64,000 nt of DNA, taken from Guyanagaster necrorhizus. Its lineage: Eukaryota > Basidiomycota > Agaricomycetes > Agaricales > Physalacriaceae. Position 1 is the stretch's first letter; each line of letters begins with the position of its first letter. The position numbers and the translations under genes are program-made. Where the stretch lies: the NCBI RefSeq assembly GCF_019112545.1, contig NW_025064899.1, forward strand, positions 385,625 through 449,624, written 5' to 3'. This document shows positions 11,746 through 22,674 of this stretch, piece by piece. The notes under the pieces were generated by a model. It had not been told where the DNA came from. It saw only the letters and a list, made by a program, of their open reading frames with translations, and made no database searches.

Positions 11746-13680
11746 TCACACAGTAATTAGTGTTCGGCTGGAAACCTCCGAGAAATGTGTAGAAACCTGA
11801 GAAGGGATCACTGACCCGGGCGCGCTTCGCTCTTCCGTTACCTCTCCTTCAACCTCTTCACCCGACTTCAATATCCTCCCTTGGAAGAACGCGATGACCG
11901 TGAAGGTGAATAATAACAGCCATGTAATGCACATGACGATCGTCATAACGAGGTGGAATGTAAAGAACCCCTGGATTTGAAAAATGTCGCCTAGGGAACG
12001 TGTAGCGTTTATCCATCCCACTGAGAGAAAAGAAGCTTTTAGCCTGAGTGATTACTTATGCAACAGAGCGTACCATTCGGAAATGTCAGAGCCCAACCTG
12101 GATGGTGCGATAAATGAAGGTGGGGGCGGCGAAGAGCCAGATATGAGTACGCACAGTCAAGAATACCGTCCATATGCTCGCACGAGAACCGGTAGGAAAT
12201 AACACCCAAAATGAAGAAAAACAACGCTAGACCGTAAAACAGCAGGCTCGCCATCACGCTCGCTGAATACCAGATGTCGCCTGCGATGTCTGTGATGTAT
12301 CCGCGAGCAGCGAGGCTGTACAAGCTCAAAAGTTAAAACACGAGACATAATATATGAGTTCGCAGTACATACATTGACCTTGCGTGATCGCCGAGGCTAA
12401 TTAATGTAAGCGCCGAAAACCCTGGCGGACTACACGCGACGAAGGCGACATTTGACTGTTTGCCAGACATGAACCCGATCTAAGTATGGATGTCAGCCCA
12501 ATGCCAGCTCCTAGAACTGTACACACGGTCATAACCCTGTGGATAGTTAGGAACGACGATCTAACAAAGTATTGAAAACATACCGATGAATGTATATAGC
12601 AAGATAGAAGAAAGCCATGAAGAGCCCGAGACCTAGCATAGATGTCGTCAGTTCAGGGAGCTCCGCCAGATATTGGGTGTACTTAACCGTGAACAACGTA
12701 GCCTACGAGCAAAATGCCCAGAGCCCTTGTATCGGACGCATCGATTACCCTCAAAGTATTAGCTGACACCAGGCCAGTAAGCATCTGCCAGAGCAAAGGC
12801 CATCATATTACGACACCCCGTGAACCATATTATCGTCACCCACCATGGGGAACACCTAAGCAACTGTTTGTCCACCGTAAACTACGACATAAGAATGGGC
12901 GCTTACTGGAAACGCGTATGATGGTGCAAAATTCGACAGTTCGTGCGGCTTGCTGAAGGTTATTTTTATCATGGGAAAACACGTTGCAATCGCAATGGCG
13001 AGGTATATCCTACAGTTTCCGATAAGCATGCCACGCAAAAGCATGCATGCGAACGCGCTACTGACCAGAACAGGGCGTATATTAGGTTTGAGCTGATGCG
13101 GCCGTAACTCATGTCGTAATCTATGGTGCCGACAACTATGGTAGCGAAAGAAACGACCTAAAAGAATGATTTTAAAGAGGACTCAACAAGACAGAGGGAA
13201 GAAATGTTCACCATCAACGGAACGAATATTCCTTGTATCGGATCCTGAAGACGGGTCCAAGCAGAGCCAGGAAAGACTGTATGAACACAAGCATGAGCAA
13301 AGAAGCCATAAAGCGTACAAGGAGAAAAACGCCCAAATAGCTTGTAAAAAGAGCATGACAATGTTGACAAGAAATAGAATAATGCTGAAGAAGAAAAACA
13401 CCGTCTCTATGTTTGACACGAACGCAGGATGGTGCTTCAGGTCCGAGAGCGTCATATATACGGCGCTCGTACCCATCAGAATGGGGAACTAAAAAGATGA
13501 AGGATCCTAGTCTCGAGTTGAAATCCCTGGATAGGCTACCAAGACACTTACCGCCTGCCATGACCATCCATGTATGCGCCGTGCGATATCGCTCACGGGT
13601 GGTGATGGCATGTCGCTTTGCATATTAGACTGAATCGATGCGCTGACTTGCTGTTGATTCAAAGTGGAAATTGTGAGCAT
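11746..13680 (-). CDS. SLAC1/TehA-type anion or C4-dicarboxylate transporter, copy 1
   Basis: A plasma-membrane voltage-dependent anion channel family protein (TDT family: malate or sulphite exporters in yeasts). The first exon (start 13680) gives a short tail ending ARRIHGWSWQA. It splices to FPILMGTSAVYMTLSDLK, the family's helix-1 M-G-T-G/S motif. Further exons give the YLAIAIATCFPMIKI helix, GLGLFMAFFYLAIYI, SPPGFSALTLISLGDHA, DIWYSASVMASLLFYGLALFFF, PGWALTFPN and GFFTFHLVMTIVMCITWLLL. The acidic C-tail ends at 11746. About ten helices and many introns are present; I saw no obvious lesion. It is a tandem paralogue of the gene ending at 16994. The true substrate is unknown. Confidence 0.82.
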
Positions 13681-13807
13681 AATTTGGAGAAGAGGGACCG
13701 TGTAGGAGGGTTACGGAGGAGGATGTGGGTTTGTAGACCAAGAAATCAGCGGCAGATCAAGCTTTAAGGTCGCCCTTTGGCTACGGGATCGAGATTCGAC
13801 TTTATGC

Positions 13808-13900
13808 TTTTAAAACAAGAGACATAAGATATGAGTTTGTTAACCTTGGGCATCGTAGACGCCCATTAACGTAAGTGCGCAGAGACTGCATTTGATAGAC
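13808..13900 (-). pseudogene. Relic of a third anion-transporter copy
   Basis: This segment aligns with the intron/exon boundary region at about 12325-12425 of copy 1. Shared words include ttaaaaca-gagacata, atatgagtt, attaa-gtaag and the following CTGCA-rich codons. Copy 2 has the matching boundary near 17670-17730. The similarity stops after about 90 bp. It is probably a scrap left by unequal exchange in the transporter tandem array. Confidence 0.55.
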
Positions 13901-15145
13901 TAATCTTCAGGAGCCGTGCATGTTCACGTTGTCTTGGCTAGGCTGAGAAACGCGTTTCTGTTTTGTTGTAGTTGACTATTCAATGTTTGTCCATCAGTTT
14001 GGGCTAGGATGAACGGGGATGATACATACTTATATCTAGATGTGCGAGTTATAACTTGTTGGCTGGGTTCGGCTAGGCTGGAGCTCCCGGCACATAAATT
14101 TGATGTTCGACGACAAAATTATATGCACCATCATAAATATGGACCGTGAGTAATATTAATCCACTCAGTTTGTGCTGCTTGCCACGAAGATTGCCGGATA
14201 ACAAGTAGAGTAGGCTAGCATCGGATATTCTGCAATATATATGAAATCGACATAGTTCTATATTTATGATTTAAACGGCACTTACACCGAGGATGAATAC
14301 TAAATAGACGAGCACTAAGGCCCAACTGCAAAATGGATTTGGGAGCCGGATCTTGCGGGAGACAGTATTGAACAACATATGTTCTACGCATTCCCGATCA
14401 ACAACGAGGTTTAAGGTGATTTTTGTGAGAAATCGCTGAAGGAAACAAGAGACAAAGGTAGGGCGAAAGGGGTCCGGAGTCCGGACTGATGAAACTCAAT
14501 GGTTACTGACGAGGAGTTCGGGAAATAATAGAGCCAAATACTTGCGCCGACTCCTGGCCGTAGGTTGAATCTTTGCCTACTGCAACTCCGGTACAGCATC
14601 CCATCAATCGTCCCGGCTCCACGCCCGTAGACGACCTTCTTCATCCACAGTGCCTCAGCGATGCCTGCCAACGACCACAACGATCTCTATTCCTGTTACC
14701 CCAGAACTGCACGGGCGCGAATCAATACTGGCAATCTCCGCTAATATCAACATTAAAACCCCGAACGACACGGAGGGGGAGGGTACTGGCTCATGACTGT
14801 AGGCAGCACATGATGTAAGGCGATCCGAGGACGGGCGGCCGACGACCAACGGCGACGCCTATTTGTGTGTCAATTCTGCGCCATAGGACGCCAGGATGGT
14901 GTTGGATTAGCAAGCAGGAGCTCGATACCCCTTTATGTTGGGATGGACAATATATACCGAATGCCGTCTGTCGAGCACCCTCACCGCGTTTCTGCCTATC
15001 GCTACGCCGTGTGAGGGTGAGTATCTACTTGTATCACTTCATATATCTTACTGATCAATATCCTGTAGTCTACGTTATATCTAACAGTGTATTCTAACAG
15101 GTGCTACAAAAGTGCGCCATTCTCTTAGAGATGGCGGAGCTAGCA
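13901..15145. other. No supported gene
   Basis: Minus-strand 14290-14400 reads smoothly (NPFCSWALVLVYLVFILG before a TAAGT donor-like site) and could be a lone exon or relic of a membrane protein. The other frames, such as minus 14411-14680, are unrecognised. Confidence 0.35.
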
Positions 15146-16080
15146 CTATCTGTATCCATCGCCATGCCTGCCGATGTCCGCAGACCCTCATTTCTATCCC
15201 TCTCAAGGCCTTCTGCCCACCATCCGACCATCCGACCATCACGAGTATGCGTCGCCGTTTCGAACTTCGGAAAAGTTTCACGGCGGCATTCATTTCCTCT
15301 AGCTAACCTCCTTCTTTGATACTCTTCTGCGTTGCTAGGCCATGCTTGAACTCCGTCCCTACCACAAGGCAACACAAACGAGAGGCCGTCTGTAATGACT
15401 GGTGGGTGTCCTTCATGCGTATATCCAGCATCATTTCACCTGTTAATTCAACATCATATCTGGATTCGGCAAGTTTCAGTAACACAGTTGAGTTCAGCTC
15501 AGATTCGTATCTGCCGTGCTTAGACGCCCAACCGGGTGGCCGTTTACGGTCCGCCCTTGCCACCTGATGCGCTCACAGCACCCGGGCACGTTGTCTATGT
15601 CGGGAGCGATCATCGCAGATCCCTTGGCCGGCTAGCTGGCCCACTGGACCAGGATCCAATCGCCTTGGAAACCAGCCTATATGCATAAGATTTATTCCTC
15701 CTTCATACATGCGTGAGTGCTAGTCTGGCCCAATCGGCATATATCTGATTCAGAGTCCTTATTACTATGAGCCATGATAATCGTCGCAAAGTATTTCCAA
15801 CCAATAACGATGACAATGTCTCGCACCATCGGCACCACCACCACCACCCTCCCCACCACTCAAATCCCGCGTGCGTCATTATTTTTTAGCTAGGTCGTTG
15901 CCACGGCTGCTGATGGGGATCGGTCCATCACAGCACCCCTCCATCCTATTTTTACATTGCGACCAACACGAGAATGCTTCATTGCTTTTTCTATTATGAA
16001 TGGTCGATGAATTCAACTGCGGCATCCGTTTCCTTTGACTGTCCTTCCTTGATGCTCTGTTGATTTGCTGGCTCATACTT
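15146..16080 (+). repeat. Degenerate direct repeat flanking gene-free DNA
   Basis: About 190 bp at 15150-15345 resembles 15895-16080. Shared blocks include gcggcatt/c-c-tttcct, ccttc-ttgatgctct and the preceding acgag-atgc stretch; identity looks like roughly 70-75%. Between them lies a short patch (about 15755-15795) resembling the C-terminal coding region of the rhodopsin-like gene near 26605-26645. No intact gene is present. Confidence 0.45.
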
Positions 16081-16104
16081 CAGGTCTATGTTGTTATTGG
16101 CACC

Positions 16105-16729
16105 TCCATGCGCCCCAATGTGTCCGTTGCGCCATGCTTCCCGTTTTCGCTCAATAAGTCATGGTTAGAGGACACGAATCCGTATGGGCTTAGCATCACG
16201 CAGTTCATTAGGGATTGCGCCGACATGCAGCTGTGCAAGAGCACTGATGAATGATGGGACCTCGACACCCAAAAGGTACTCTGAACCAATGTACCTTGGG
16301 AAAGCCAGATAAGCATCCCAGACTTGAAAAGTGGGACCCTTAGCTTTCGCGCAAGCACTAGCCGCTCCTCGTGAGTTTTCAGGCCATACTTGGAGAGAGA
16401 CAGCCAGCATCTACTGTTCAACCTTTCCCGTAGGAGATCTCTCCCGATTTTTTCTCAACGCATTGAACTCGTATAAATCGTATCTAACCAGATTTACCCC
16501 AAAGTCGCCACAGAGCTCTTTTCGACTACTTTTTTGCGTACGTGTTACACATGCAGCTTTTTCGATGGTGCTGAGACATCGTTCGCCGCCAGCCAACGAT
16601 ACATCGACTGGCACCTTCAGTTGTGCTACGCTGAGACGAAATGAAAGCGGTTCGCCGGATTACCATCGAGGTCGCCAACGCGTCAGGCATATAACGTGGA
16701 AGGATAACATCCCTGATATCAAAGAATGA
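16105..16729. pseudogene. CMD-like pseudogene with halves in opposite orientation
   Basis: The 5' half lies on the minus strand, 16410 down to about 16110: GLKTHEERLVLARKLR, then LFKSG, and after a former intron PNELRDAKP. It matches GLKTHEQRLLLARKLQ and PNELRDTKP of the intact gene at 28722. The 3' half lies on the + strand from about 16398 to 16729. It shares the tctactgttcaacctt start, the tttgcgtacg-gttacac stretch and the end WK-DNIPDIKE followed by a stop (intact gene WK-NDIPDIHE). The 3' half has frameshifts and stops, and the first coding exon is missing. A decayed duplicate broken by an inversion near 16395-16420 explains this best. Confidence 0.8.
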
Positions 16730-16993
16730 AATTGATGGCATATATAAAGATATCTTTGGCTCTTCAGCATGATCGATATCGATCACTAACGACTAGTAAC
16801 GGCTTCGTCACAACATTGCGGCTTTTTCATAACCGCTTGAAGGCAGCTTCTTCTCATCATGACAGCAGAAGGAGAGTCGGCAGAGGTACAGCCCACACTG
16901 AATGTGGCTCCTCGGAGTCTAGTCCACTAGATCTACTATATACAAAACAACAAAGCAAACAAGAAGTAGAATCCGTATGCGAAGATCGCGCGT
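16730..16993. other. Short intergenic gap
   Basis: DNA between the CMD-like pseudogene and the 3' end of the second anion transporter. No gene or clear signal was seen. Confidence 0.5.
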
Positions 16994-19017
16994 TCAAATA
17001 TTAGCTGTCCGACTGGAACTCTCAGAATGGTGTGTAGAAGGAGGATTCATGGGGCCGTCCTTGTCCTCCGTCATTCCCGCAGGTACCCCTTCTTCAGCCT
17101 GAATGTCCCTGATGACGTCCTCTTTCTTCGACTTGAATATCCACCCCTTGCAGAATGCGATAACCGTGAAGACGAATAAGAGCAGCCAAGTGATACACAT
17201 GAGGATCGTCATGACGAGGTGGAACGTGAAGAACCCCTGGATATCAAAGATGTCGCCGAGAGACCGTGTGGTGTTTATCCACCCCACTAGGGAAAAGTGA
17301 TGTACTCAGTCACCCGTCCTAGAGGAAAACAGCAAGCAGTGCATACGATACGTACCATTTGGGAACGTCAAAGCCCAGCCTGGAAGGGTTATCAGCAAGG
17401 AAGACAGACGATGTAAGGAAGGGTTACGGGGCACGCACAGCCAAGAATCTCGTTCATATGTCTCCGCAGGGAGAACCGGTATGGAATCACGCCAAAGATG
17501 AAGAAAAACAGCGCTAGTCCGTAAAGCAGCAGACTCGCCAACACGCTCGCAGAATACCAGACATCGCCAGCGATGTCCGTAACATATCCATGGGCGGGTA
17601 GGCTGTAAAAGTATTATTAAACATGGGGTTGGGGGTGGGGGAGAGACGTGAATCGATACGACGTACATTGTCCTTGCGTGATCCCCAAGAGTGATTAACG
17701 TAAGTGCGGAGAAGCCAGGCGGGCCACATGCGACGAAGGCACCGTTGGCTTGTCCGCCGTGCATGAATCCGTTCTATGTATAGCCATCAGATCAAGGTTG
17801 CAGTCCCAGTTTCCAGCATTGTACGTACAGCCATGAGCCTGAAAATGATAGATAAGATTGATATAGCAAAACGATCAGGAACTTACCGAAGAATGTAAAT
17901 AGCAAGGTAGAAGAAAGCCATGAAAAACCCAAGACCTGTTTATCAGAGTTAGGAGCAGTTTCGTCAGGTACCATAATTTGCTTTACCGTGAACGATGTAG
18001 CCTACGAGAAGAAGGCCCAACGCTCTGGGATCGGACGCATCAATCACTTTCAGGGTATTAGCCGCCACGACTCCCGTTAGCATCTACCCCGATAAAGAGC
18101 CATGAGATGATCCAACAAGAGCCACGCACCACTCACCAACGGGAACACCTGTCCAATGCGTACATATTCAAAGTCGGTTTCCCGCAGGATACGGAGAAAC
18201 TTACCAGAAACGCATATGCAGGGGCGAAATGCGCCAGATCATGCGCCTGGCTGAACCATATTTTTAACATGGGAAAACACGTTGCGATTGAAATAGCGAG
18301 GTATATCCTGGGACCACCGGTAAGTCAAACACGCATACACCTGCACGCAAGTGCGTGACTCGCCAAAACAAAGCGTAAATGAGGTCGTGGCCAACGTGGC
18401 CGTACGTCGTGTCATAGTCCACAGTACCGATGACTATAGTAGCGAAGGAAAGGACCTGCGAAATGTGGTTTTTTTTTTAAAAAAAAAGTGCTGAGCAAAA
18501 AGACAGAGGAAACAAATGGTCACCATCAAGGGGACAAATATTCCTTGCATTGGATCTCGAAGAAGAGTCCACGCATGGCGAGGGAACACTACACGAGTTA
18601 CGCACGTATTCAGCAATCGAAGACAAAAGGCTGTCATAAACCACAGAGGGGGCGAAAAAAAAAAGACGCACAAATAGCTTGTGACAAAAGCATGAAGATA
18701 TTCAAAAAGAACAGAACAATGTTGCAGAAGAAAAACACGGTCTCTATCCTCGACACAAACGCCGGATGGTGCTTCAAGTTCGAAAGCGTCATATAGACAG
18801 CGCTCGTGCCCATCACAATGGGGAACTACAGAAAAAAAATGACAAATTCTAGTGTCGAGTTGAAATGCCGGGGACCTGCCAAGACACTTACCGCCTGCCA
18901 TGACCATCCATGGATGCGCCGCGCGAATCCGCTTACATGGACCGGTATGCCCCTTGCGTTGTGAGATTGGGAGGATGCGCTGACTTGTTCATGAAGAAAA
19001 GCACGAATCGTGAGCAT
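16994..19017 (-). CDS. SLAC1/TehA-type anion or C4-dicarboxylate transporter, copy 2
   Basis: A tandem paralogue of the gene at 11746-13680 with the same exon order. The start at 19017 (MLTIRAFLHEQVSASS) aligns with the copy-1 start MLTISTLNQQQVSAS. Both first exons end RRIHGWSWQA before a GTAAGT donor. Later exons give MGTSAVYMTLSNLKHHPAF, WTLLRDPMQGIFVPLM, VLSFATIVIGTVDYDTTYG, SIATCFPMLKIWFSQAHDL, MLTGVVAANTLKVIDASDP, GPPGFSALTLITLGDH, DVWYSASVLASLLLYGL, GWALTFPN and GFFTFHLVMTILMCITWLL. The lysine- and glutamate-rich tail ends at 16994. A poly-A/T tract lies in the intron at about 18470-18487. It looks functional. The cytosolic tails of the two copies differ far more than the helices, which suggests divergent regulation. 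Confidence 0.84.
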
Positions 19018-20158
19018 GAACTCTAGTGGGGGGTATCGTGCAAAAGGGAGGGTATGATGTTGGTTATGATGCAGCGGCGGACCCAGGTGGCTATTTGATT
19101 ACGCCATCGAGGTTCTACTTTTGGCAAAGCATCCACGGACACGTGATATTTGCGCGTCTAATTTGAAATTATTGCCTTCCAGAAGGACTGAAGTTGGCTC
19201 TGGTGGCGGGTCTGAGCACCCCAGGTGCACAGTTTTCGACCAGACTAGAACTGACGGTTGACGTATGGCCGAGTATTCTTCGAAGCGAGGCCCTGTCAAG
19301 ATCCTCTTCATCACTGAGTCAAGAGAGGTGCGGTAAGAAAGGAACCAAGTCCCACTGATACAGAGGTCCAGAAATGATGTGTACGAGCCTAACGGGATAA
19401 ATAAGGTTAAACCTCTAAAACTTCCTTGCTCCTCGAACCCGCAGAAGCCATTTTTATCACCGGTTGCGCTCTAGCACCGCATGCATTCCATCTGACATAC
19501 AGTGACATACCGCCTCCATTGCTAGGGTGATACTCCAAATGATGATCTATGTCAACTTACTTATCCCATGAACACCAACTCGGATAAGAACCAGTGTCTC
19601 CCGCCAAAGTAAATAATCCCTAAATGCTTCAGTGTCGTCTGAACCTTGGCCTATGGGTTGTTCAAATACCTACCAATCTCTGGAATAGGTGGCGTGTACG
19701 ACATCAAGGTTATCACAGCCCTACGTAATTACAGAGAGTGCCACTTTGGGACTACGGTGATATGATAGCGCAGGCAGAAAGCATGGCTCCTACAGTAATT
19801 CCGAGTTTCTGTGCGGAGGTACGTAAGTTCCCAATAATACTGGACGATAAAGAGCGAGAAACGTACGAGCTTAAAGGTGTTGAGAACAGCAATGCCAGCA
19901 GAAAGCGGCCGGGTATGCAGGGATGGACCTTGATTGCGTCTCAATGGATAACTTTACAAGCTGTGCGCTTGGCCATGAAACAGCAACGTGGCTTATTCCT
20001 CATTCTAATCGAAGGGGGCCAGCGTCCGGGGGAGGGTTACTCTATTTCTCGAAGAAGATCAACTCCTTCACAGCGCAGCAACAGTCTGGCCAGTAATGCT
20101 CGCGCTTTCTGTCTTATGAGTAAAACAGTGACAAAACCAAGGAAGGTGACAACATACC
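19018..20158. other. Intergenic; one unsupported long frame
   Basis: A 147-codon + frame (19738-20181) overlaps the 3' end of the next minus-strand gene and has no known motif. A shorter minus frame lies at 19729-19944. I support neither. Confidence 0.4.
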
Positions 20159-20768
20159 TCATTGTAGAGCATGCTGCGTGAAATGGGCATACGCCTCCAA
20201 ACAACCCTCCCCGGCCTTCAAGGTCTCTAAAAATGCATCCCAGCTCCCGAAAAGAGTCCGCAGTTCGACTATCTTGACAATTGCCTCCCAATCCACGACA
20301 GGCAAAAAGCACAGGCCATTATCGATATAACATTTGGCGTGCGTCCCGAATGCCTTGTCCTCCAGCACACTGCAGGTTTCGGCGGAACCAAAAGCATCCG
20401 GGACGAGCGCCTCTTGAAGACAATGCATCGTGTCCACCATCCATGTCTGTCCTTTGGCGCTGAGCAAAGAGCGATCGTCGCTGAACTTTGTGCAGAACTT
20501 CTCTCCGTAACCAATGGGGTAGCCGGCTGGACCGCAGTGGTACTTCATCTCCAAGCATGACGCGTAGAAAGAGCAATTATCAAGGATAGGCGCCGCACAA
20601 GGATAGGTCGAACCTTGACTGCCAGCTGTTTGTCGCATTCAATACCGCAAATCAAGCGCCAAAAAGTGAACGAAACGTACTCATTGTGCGGTACCATATC
20701 CACCCTACAGCAACTAAAATGCAAATTGAATGAACGGTGCGTCTGCTGATGAATAGAGCGGGCATCAT
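20159..20768 (-). CDS. Small cysteine-rich, probably secreted fungal protein
   Basis: Exon 1 (20768-20681) encodes a basic then hydrophobic N-terminus (MMPALFISRR, then a hydrophobic run to W-I-W-Y), plausibly a signal peptide or anchor. A GTACGT...ACAG intron joins it in frame to exon 2 (20625-20159), giving 184 residues. Exon 2 has regularly spaced cysteines: YPCAAPILDNCSFYASCLE, KYHCGPAGYPIGYGEKFCT, MHCLQEAL, AETCSVLEDKAF, AKCYIDNGLC and EGCLEAY. I recall similar conserved secreted proteins of unknown function in Agaricomycetes, but cannot name a family. Even cysteine spacing suggests several disulphides and extracellular location. The stop precedes a GT-rich donor-like sequence, so a spliced longer C-terminus is possible. 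Confidence 0.65.
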
Positions 20769-21125
20769 ATGCAAGACCGAGAACACGAAGTAGGGGAGGT
20801 TACTCCGAAAACTAATCAAAAACGGGCACTCTGTTGGTGTAGGGCCTTTGACGCCAATCAGGGGTGATAGGGAGAGAAAAAAAGGACAGGCAAGGCAGGT
20901 TGGTGGTAGGTGGTTCAGAGAGAGAGATGAACTAGTCCCAAAGCGCCTCATCGAGGACTTCCTCTTTCAGAAAACACGTGGCGGCTGTGTAGGCGTATCA
21001 CATACTCCGGCGCAGACTCCTTCCCATTGGCCTATGACGCGCCACAATTGTTGCCAGGGAAGAAAGATCGAGAGGTCACGTGCTTAGATAAGATAAGACA
21101 GGACTATTATACATAAGTCAAGCAG
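20769..21125. other. Upstream region of the cysteine-rich protein
   Basis: Intergenic DNA between the small secreted-protein gene (-) and the hAT-like element. No gene was seen. Confidence 0.45.
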
Positions 21126-21711
21126 CTTTTACCTAGGGCTGCGCACCGTACCGTATTCTTGTCGGCGTCGGTACGGCCGTTAACGGCCGTGCACCTGAGT
21201 ACAAAATGAATTTAGTTATATAGACTTACCAGAGAATTCATAGTATGGCTTGACAAGTTGAGAGACAAAGAAGATAATCTACACCAAAGGGCAACAGAAT
21301 TTAGAGGGAGAGCCATATCAGATGCGTCTAAGATCACAAAAGAACCGTAGACTGCAGTGACCCATGTTGAAACTTGAGATAGGCCAGAAGTATCCAAGGG
21401 AAAGCCACACTTACTGCTCTCCCTGAACGCGAACAAGAAATTGATGAGACAGCCGCGGAGGAGAGAATGTGACGAAAAGTGATGCGGTAATTCCATGATT
21501 GGCTGATGGCTGCATGACGCACAATTTCCTCGAAAAAAAAGCTTTAAATTAAGATCAGAAGTCAAGCCGTATTATGACGTCGTACGGCCGTTGACGGTGA
21601 CGGAACAACCATATACCGTACCGTACAAGGGCACGTTCGGCTTCGGTCCGTCTTCCGCCAAACGGTTACCGACAGTACAATACAGTGACGGCGCGCAGCC
21701 CTACTTTTACC
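21126..21711 (+). mobile_element. Non-autonomous hAT-like element with 8-bp target-site duplication
   Basis: The element spans 21134-21703 (570 bp). Its ends are inverted repeats: left TAGGGCTGCGCACCGT and right, reverse-complemented, TAGGGCTGCGCGCCGT, 15 of 16 identical. Both flanks carry the same 8 bp, CTTTTACC, at 21126-21133 and 21704-21711. An 8-bp duplication and short inverted ends starting near (T)AGGG are typical of hAT transposons. Subterminal GTACGGCCGTT-ACGG motifs recur near both ends, as expected for transposase-binding arrays. The interior has open frames up to 117 codons, but no transposase domain, so the element depends on a partner elsewhere. Confidence 0.85.
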
Positions 21712-21970
21712 CCTCCCCCCCCCCCATTGATGAGAATGGGAGGAAGTCTGACTCTGGGGGTTACTATGGGTAGCCGAGATACACAAAAAACCCGACAAAT
21801 CATTTTCTGTAGCGTAGCACGTTGACTCATATACCTAGAAAATTTAAAGCGCTTCGTAAAAAGGATGGCATAACCTTTTCGGTCAAAATATCTTGTTTCG
21901 GGTTCATGAGCGAGTTATGACTGGTTTGTGAGGTTGCTGCCGTAGTACCTGGCTCCGATCCAGCCCCCCA

Positions 21971-22674
21971 GTGGGCCAACATGTTACATCAACCAACAAA
22001 ATTTCACAAAATGTTTTGATTCGTAAAGACATTACCAATCTTTTTGCAAAGCGCTGTAACCATGGATTAAGATGCCTCTTGTTAGTCTTTTTCTTTTTTC
22101 TTTTGACGGCGTTGGGAGCAAAGGTGGTGGTGTCGGCCAGATGCCGAATGAGGGAGCCAAAAGTTCGACATGTGGAAATTGGTGGTACGAATTGTCACAG
22201 TGAGGTTTGGAGAGACATCATGTCACATTTTTGTTACGCATTTTCTCTTCTTTCTTTTCATTCAACAGTTTCCACACAGTCTGCTGCCCCGAAGATCTAC
22301 CCAGAGCATTATATTATGATGTTGATTCATGTACTAGTCTTCCCCAGCCTTTATAATCCCGCTATATGCAGTCATAGGGTTCTGCAACCTCATACAGTCA
22401 CCCATTTTCCGAGGCCTACGACCGAAGGGAATGTGTCGAGGAACTTGACTTGCATATCCCGGCTCAGTTGCACATGCCGAATCACCTATACTAGTACCGA
22501 AGTAAGGGAATGTTTAATGTACCGAGTTCCCCGGCGCATAACGGGCTGTAACAACCTTTGTACCGATAGAAACAGAATTGATGAGCACCATTTTCACCCC
22601 CATCCTTCATGCAGATGCAGCGACGTTATTAGCTGCGCGCTAGTAGTACACCTGGAGAAATTGAACTATAACAC
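21971..22674 (+). other. Long unexplained open frame, probably chance
   Basis: An uninterrupted + strand frame runs 244 codons from 21971 to 22705 and overlaps the last exon of the P450 on the other strand. Composition is irregular (many C, H, R, S), with one hydrophobic run LLLVFFFFLLTALGA near residues 37-51. There are no introns in a region where genes normally have many, and no motif I know. It is probably not a gene, but it is the longest frame in this stretch. Confidence 0.2.

Noticed and set aside
16331..16729. 132-codon plus frame as an intact gene
   Set aside because: It is the mis-framed 3' half of the CMD-like pseudogene; only the last residues align in frame with the intact copy.
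19420..19450. Possible tRNA T-arm (GGTTCGAG on the minus strand)
   Set aside because: Flanking bases do not form the T stem and no acceptor, D or anticodon arm could be found.
19738..20181. 147-codon plus-strand frame
   Set aside because: No motif, unnatural composition, and overlap with the cysteine-rich protein gene on the other strand.
21212..21565. 117-codon minus frame inside the hAT-like element, considered as transposase
   Set aside because: No hAT dimerisation motif or RNase H-like catalytic signature; the element is too short to be autonomous.
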